Of a stretch of DNA of 6,541 nt, positions 5,606 through 6,541 are shown piece by piece. Numbering within the stretch: the stretch's first letter is position 1; each line of letters begins with the position of its first letter. The stretch comes from an uncultured Polyangiaceae bacterium. Lineage in GTDB: Bacteria; Myxococcota_A; Polyangia; Polyangiales; Houyiibacteriaceae. A model generated the notes under the pieces. That model searched no databases. It was not told where the DNA came from and saw only the letters and a program-made list of their open reading frames with translations. The position numbers and the translations under genes were made by a program. Location of the stretch: NCBI GenBank assembly GCA_947259605.1, contig CAMYMX010000203.1, positions 1-6,541 of the forward strand. The letters are read 5' to 3'.

Positions 5606-5765
5606 CCCCACAAGACAGCAGGCGGCAGCGCGAGCCGGAACGGGGAAGCCCGGCGCAAGCCGGCAAGGCAGAGCAAAGCGAATGCCGCGCCAGGGAGGAT
5701 TACGGGTGGGGGTGGGCGGGCGGTGTAACCAAACCGGACCAGGCCCCAAGCCCATCAACCACCCC
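5606..5765 (+). repeat. Dispersed structured repeat, copy C
   Basis: This is the longest copy. It starts with a 25-nt block (5606-5630) that recurs exactly at 5762-5786, 156 nt downstream, so the unit is bracketed by direct repeats. Internal hairpins are CCG-GAA-CGG (5635-5643), CGGC-GCAA-GCCG (5651-5662) and GGCA/TGCC with inner GC-AAA-GC (5667-5686). The invariant core is 5692-5726, with the G-quadruplex motif at 5704-5720 on the + strand. Bases 5660-5765 match copy B at 102 of 106 positions. The copy lies between the candidate RNA and rpsA, in the second convergent gap. Reading frames crossing it contain translated repeat and are not credible genes. Confidence 0.9.
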
Positions 5766-5781
5766 ACAAGACAGCAGGCGG

Positions 5782-5853
5782 CAGCGGCAGCGTCAGTAAC
5801 AGTGACAGTGACAGTTCCGAGTCCGGACCCGTTTCCGGACCCGGTCCCGTTTC
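5782..5853. repeat. Twelve-unit degenerate hexanucleotide tract
   Basis: Twelve consecutive hexamers each begin with C. The first five are CAGYRN types such as CAGCGG, CAGTAA and CAGTGA. The units then drift through CAGTTC and CGAGTC to an alternation of CGGACC and CGTTTC types. The register never slips over 72 nt. It directly follows the direct-repeat end of copy C and precedes the rpsA stem-loop. Translation would give alternating dipeptides, but no gene is supported here. Confidence 0.75.
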
Positions 5854-5872
5854 CCCACCCCAACAACGACTT

Positions 5873-5904
5873 CGGGCCCGGCTCACTGAAGAGCAGCGGG
5901 CCCG
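5873..5904 (-). terminator. Stem-loop downstream of rpsA, possible terminator
   Basis: CGGGCCCG (5873-5880) pairs with CGGGCCCG (5897-5904), extended by GCTC (5881-5884) with GAGC (5891-5894), a 2-nt bulge and a 6-nt loop: 12 pairs in all. A smaller TTGGC/GCCAA hairpin (5918-5933) lies between it and the rpsA stop. The rpsA-direction flank is only mildly T-rich. On the + strand the stem is followed by TCTTTGTTC, so it could act on either transcript. Confidence 0.45.
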
Positions 5905-5937
5905 CGTCTTTGTTCCGTTGGCTCTCAGGCCAACCCC

Positions 5938-6541
5938 CTACTCGGTCGTCTCTTCTTCCGCTGGCTTTTCGGAGGAGGCCTCTTCAGCCTCCGCAGGCGC
6001 CTCTTCAGAAGCTTCGTCCGCGCTGGACGCGAGAGAGATGGCGCCCAGCTTGTCCTTCAGCGCGTCGCCGAGGGTGGCTTGCGCGCCACCGAGGCTTGGG
6101 CCGATCTTGCGTGGAGCGACGCGCTTCTGGGCTTCTTCGGGGCGAGCGACCTGGTTCACGTCCTGGCCCTCCGCGGCGCGGAGTGAGAGCGTGATGGTGC
6201 GTTCGTCGTCGTCCAGGCGAATGACCTGGGCCTTGACGATGTCGCCGGTCTTGACGATCTCGGTCGGCTCCTGGCTGAGGTCGGCGCTGATCTCGCCGCG
6301 GGGAATCACACCCTCGACGCCACGCTCGAGCTCGACGTGAATGCCGTACTCGTCGGCGCCGGTCGAGCGAACCTCGATGACGGTGCCTTCGGGGTAACGT
6401 TTCGGCACGAAGACCCAGGGGTCTTCGTAGAGCTGCTTGATACCGAGGCTGACCTTGCGGTCGTCGTGGTTGATCGACAGGATGATCGCCTCGACCTCGT
6501 CGCCCTTGCGGTAGATATCGGACGGGTTGTTGATGCGCTGG
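5938..6541 (-). CDS. rpsA: 30S ribosomal protein S1, C-terminal part (5' end outside window)
   Basis: S1 is the RNA-binding protein of the small ribosomal subunit that helps load mRNA. The visible 200 residues begin inside one S1 repeat: NPSDIYRKGDEVEAI near the edge, ending with VSLGIKQLYEDPW at 30-42. A full S1 repeat follows at about 50-122, with EYGIHVELERGVEGVIPRGE and a TITLSLRAAEG end. By its position, and by the SLRA ending that resembles ISLSVRA of E. coli S1, this should be the last repeat. A short conserved-looking TLGDALKDKLG (156-166) matches the place of the E. coli C-terminal helix. It is followed by an added Ala/Glu/Ser tail of about 27 residues ending EEETTE. The frame stays open to the window edge, so the GTG at 6408 is an internal codon rather than the start. 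Confidence 0.96.
   Translation of the reverse strand, partial: QRINNPSDIYRKGDEVEAIILSINHDDRKVSLGIKQLYEDPWVFVPKRYPEGTVIEVRSTGADEYGIHVELERGVEGVIPRGEISADLSQEPTEIVKTGDIVKAQVIRLDDDERTITLSLRAAEGQDVNQVARPEEAQKRVAPRKIGPSLGGAQATLGDALKDKLGAISLASSADEASEEAPAEAEEASSEKPAEEETTE

Noticed and set aside
5423..5728. Open frame of 101 codons on the + strand in the second convergent gap
   Set aside because: It runs through the candidate RNA hairpins and ends in the G4 core. The similar peptide ending from copy B (2016-2219) shows it is repeat-derived.
5508..6194. Open frame of 228 codons on the + strand across repeat C and antisense to rpsA
   Set aside because: It is translated repeat, hexamer tract and the reverse of a conserved ribosomal gene. 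It has no family motif, and the dipeptide repeats follow from the hexamers.

Overview
The window is GC-rich and bacterial. It carries six protein genes, two of them cut by the window edges, and two convergent intergenic regions full of structured repeat DNA. GC-rich codon use, a pgk-tpiA-secG cluster, a YhhQ-type queuosine-precursor transporter and alanine/glutamate-rich tails on SecG and ribosomal protein S1 would fit a GC-rich Gram-negative such as a myxobacterial or deltaproteobacterial lineage. That placement is inference; nothing in the window fixes the taxon.

Layout. Bases 2-1846 (+) are a glycolysis and secretion operon: the 3' part of pgk, tpiA overlapping it by ATGA, and secG 4 nt later. 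Bases 1847-2318 are a convergent gap holding two inverted copies (A, B) of a dispersed repeat around a central hairpin, with degenerate hexanucleotide tracts at both outer edges. Bases 2319-4462 (-) are a two-gene operon: a TPR protein of unknown function followed, with a GTGA overlap, by a YhhQ/VUT-family transporter. Bases 4463-4615 are a short divergent promoter region. Bases 4616-5371 (+) encode a bacterial PP2C-type Ser/Thr phosphatase. Bases 5372-5937 are a second convergent gap. It holds a 186-nt potential three-way-junction structure closed by a 35-position stem, a third repeat copy (C), a 12-unit hexamer tract and a stem-loop. Bases 5938-6541 (-) are the 3' part of rpsA (ribosomal protein S1).

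The genes are housekeeping or accessory types; the unusual content is between them. First, 5378-5563 can fold as a long closing stem with two internal hairpins. All four stem mismatches are A.C on the + strand, so they become G.U wobbles in a - strand RNA, and a -10-like AT patch lies just upstream of that RNA's predicted 5' end. Second, the repeat has three copies sharing a perfect 35-nt core that contains a single-nt-loop G-quadruplex motif, preceded by three small hairpins that are kept although their stem sequences differ. For secG, yhhQ and rpsA the order past the stop codon is hexamer tract, then G4 motif on the template strand, then hairpins. This suggests a modular 3'-end or collision-barrier element. 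I do not recognise either structure as a named family.
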